From Apostichopus japonicus (taxonomy: Eukaryota > Echinodermata > Holothuroidea > Aspidochirotida > Stichopodidae): a DNA stretch of 64,000 nt. The translations under genes were made by a program, and so were the position numbers. The notes beneath the pieces were generated by a model. That model was not told where the DNA came from. It saw nothing but the letters and a program-made list of their open reading frames with translations, and did no database searches. Within the stretch, counting starts at the first letter, position 1, and each line of letters begins with the position of its first letter. Positions 62,209 to 64,000 of the stretch are shown here, piece by piece. The stretch covers positions 25,634,841 through 25,698,840 of the forward strand of contig NC_092575.1 in the NCBI RefSeq assembly GCF_037975245.1, in the 5' to 3' direction.

Positions 62209-63836
62209 GTTTCGTGGAAGAGTTGAATGTATTTTATAGTAGATTCGAAAGGGACTTTACAACTGAGAACAATGTAGTTATGAGTGGGTGGATTAGTGAA
62301 TTAATGGAAACTGGGTTCGACAATGAGATCTGCTTTACTGAACATGAAGTTAGGGTAGTGTTTGGATAATTGAAAACCAACAAAGCTCAAGGCCCTGACG
62401 GTTTATGCAATAAGATCCTCTGCAAAACTGAACTGGCCGGGATTTTCACAAACTCTTTCAATGATCTTAGACAACGGCTCAATTTTCACGACTGTTGAAA
62501 ACGTCATTAGTAATACCCGCCCCAAGAAAAAGAATGCAACTGAGCCTAATGATTTTCGGCCAGTCTTACTTACCTGTAATGTCATGAAATGTTTCGAAAG
62601 ACTTCTAATGAGTCGTCTTATCTGTATTAAAGACCAGTTCATTGACCCCATGCAGTTTGCTTATATGGCAGGGATGGGGGTTGATGATTCCGTGTTGACA
62701 TAGCTTCACACAATTTACTGTCATTGAGATAAAGATAGACAGTAGGCCTATGCGAGATCTACTTTTATAGACTTTTGTAGTGCATTCATTACAATTGTCC
62801 TTCACTTACAGCTAAATTAATCGCATACGGTGTATCCCATGGAATTACCCTATGGATTTATGATTTCCTTAGAAATATACTTCAGAAGGTGAAGGTAGGC
62901 GATGTCTACTCAGGGGAATTGATTTTAAATGTACGTGCGCCTCATGCAGGGCTGTGTCCTCTCCCCTGGTTTTTTCCATGTATACCAGCGATTGTCAGAG
63001 TATGACCAGTGATTGTAGCGTCATCAAATATGCGGATGATACTGTCATTACTGGTTACCTGTCAGATGACATTGACTCATACGCCACCACGATTGCAACT
63101 TGCAAGGTTTGTCCAGTGGTGCGATGATCATTTGTTACAACTTAATGTGTCCAAAATTAAGGAGCTGATTATATATTTCCGTCGCAAGCCAGTAACTCAC
63201 GCCCCCATTAAGTTCATGTGGAACAAGTAAAACAAGTAGATAAATATAAGTACTAAGGAACCATGCTGTGTAATAAATTTGACTGGTCTAGTAATACCAC
63301 AAGTGTCCATAAGAACACAAATCAGAGACTGTATTTCTCGAGAACTGAAGAACCTTAGAGTGGATAAAACAATCATGACCTTGTTCTATAAATCCCTCAT
63401 TCAAAGTGTTTTGATGTACAACATAATTTGTTACTTTGCCAATGGTACCAAAATTGATGTGAAGATGCTTCAGCAACCTAGGAAAGTTGCTCAGCATGAG
63501 AGGGTCTGCAATAAATTGAAACATATCATGCAAGACCCAACACACCCTTTGTTTCAGCACTATAATTACAGCCGTTCTAGACTGTGTTTATGCCCACCAC
63601 CTACACTTAGGCCGCTACAGATACTCATATGTGCCTAATTCTATCCATATATTTAATTCACAAGTGAGAAGATAAGTTTCTTATTTGTATGACTTGCTGT
63701 ATATTTGTTTGCATTACTGAATGTGTATCGCAGTCTATTGATACTTATACTATTGCTTTTCTTTATTCTTTTTTTTTACGACCTGTGTAAGCCGAATTTC
63801 CGATTGTGGGCAATAAATTCAAATTCAATTCAATGA
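62209..63836 (+). mobile_element. 5'-truncated CR1/L2-like LINE, decayed
   Basis: The copy begins within the region just before the RT palm and runs through the palm and C-terminal part to a short tail GGCAATAAATTC followed by AAATTCAATTCAATG (63809-63834). An ATTCA-type microsatellite tail is usual for L2/CR1-like LINEs. The 5' endonuclease part is absent. No target duplication was identified. Confidence 0.8.
62210..63640 (+). pseudogene. LINE reverse transcriptase, multiply interrupted
   Basis: Blocks in order: FVEELNVFYSRFERDF and a stop near 62367; TNKAQGPDG (about 62380); NDFRPVLLTCNVMKCFERLL and DPMQFAYMAG (62548-62675, one frame); FIDFCSAF (about 62767); WIYDFLRN; CVLSPGFFHVY; the catalytic KYADDTVITGYLSDD with YADD at 63029-63040; VQWCDDHLLQLNVSK and KELIIYFRRKPVTHAPI (about 63110-63215, another frame); and LKNLRVDKTIMTLFYKSLI (from about 63339) with the C-terminal HPLFQHY. 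These match RT motifs of CR1/L2/Jockey-type LINEs. Stops and several frame changes make it non-functional. Confidence 0.8.
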
Positions 63837-64000
63837 CTTAAAATGTTACTTGTAATTGTTTGCCTATTAAAGGCAAGTATACTACTATGGATAAAGTCAC
63901 ATAGAGTATATTCATACATAACCATGTTAGACAGAGTGGAATATTTCAAGTAAGTAACACCTACAGGTGTAATTAAACTTATGATCCTGTTTTTATAAGC
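63837..64000. other. Right margin
   Basis: No feature recognised. Confidence 0.4.

Overview
Eukaryotic, AT-rich, repeat-dominated DNA with very low gene density. Two paralogous NXPE-type genes (neurexophilin / PC-esterase family, with a filamin-like Ig domain), a GT-AG intron, a Penelope-like element (PLE), CR1/L2-type LINE fragments, several non-autonomous hAT elements and many AGGCCT-rich spacers fit a marine invertebrate deuterostome. An echinoderm is my best guess, possibly a sea cucumber; this rests on general familiarity, not on a search. I see no prokaryotic gene structure.

Layout. 1-1055: 3' part of an NXPE-like gene (+). 1.1-10.2 kb: spacer with one DNA element bounded by perfect 29-bp inverted repeats (8633-9478). 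10.5-13.1 kb: a degenerate PLE (reverse transcriptase plus GIY-YIG) lying between two (TA)n tracts and ending in a hammerhead-like tail. 15.3-16.8 kb: a dispersed repeat (its inverted partner is at 34.2-34.8 kb), a palindromic minisatellite and more (TA)n. 18478-21316: the only complete gene that can be built, a two-exon NXPE-like type II membrane protein (-). 21.3-44.9 kb: mostly unassignable spacer with PLE tails, hAT elements, a LINE fragment, a THAP-like remnant and a near-canonical hammerhead ribozyme fold on the minus strand (43948-43989).

44.99-53.64 kb is the most striking part: about 8.7 kb of two unrelated tandem arrays abutting without spacer. The first is built on a 4-base lattice (8-, 12- and 16-bp modules) and contains a dense run of perfect NF-Y CCAAT-box matches. 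The second has 43-bp monomers, and part of it is organised as a 256-bp six-monomer higher-order repeat. Very long reading frames through the first array are by-products of the repeat.

53.6-64 kb: outlying satellite monomers between duplicated flanks, a hAT element with perfect 8-bp target duplications, a TTAA-flanked element with an internal duplication, and a broken CR1/L2-like LINE. The genes do not form a pathway: the window holds two members of one gene family embedded in mobile and tandem repeats. All motif and repeat calls were made by eye.
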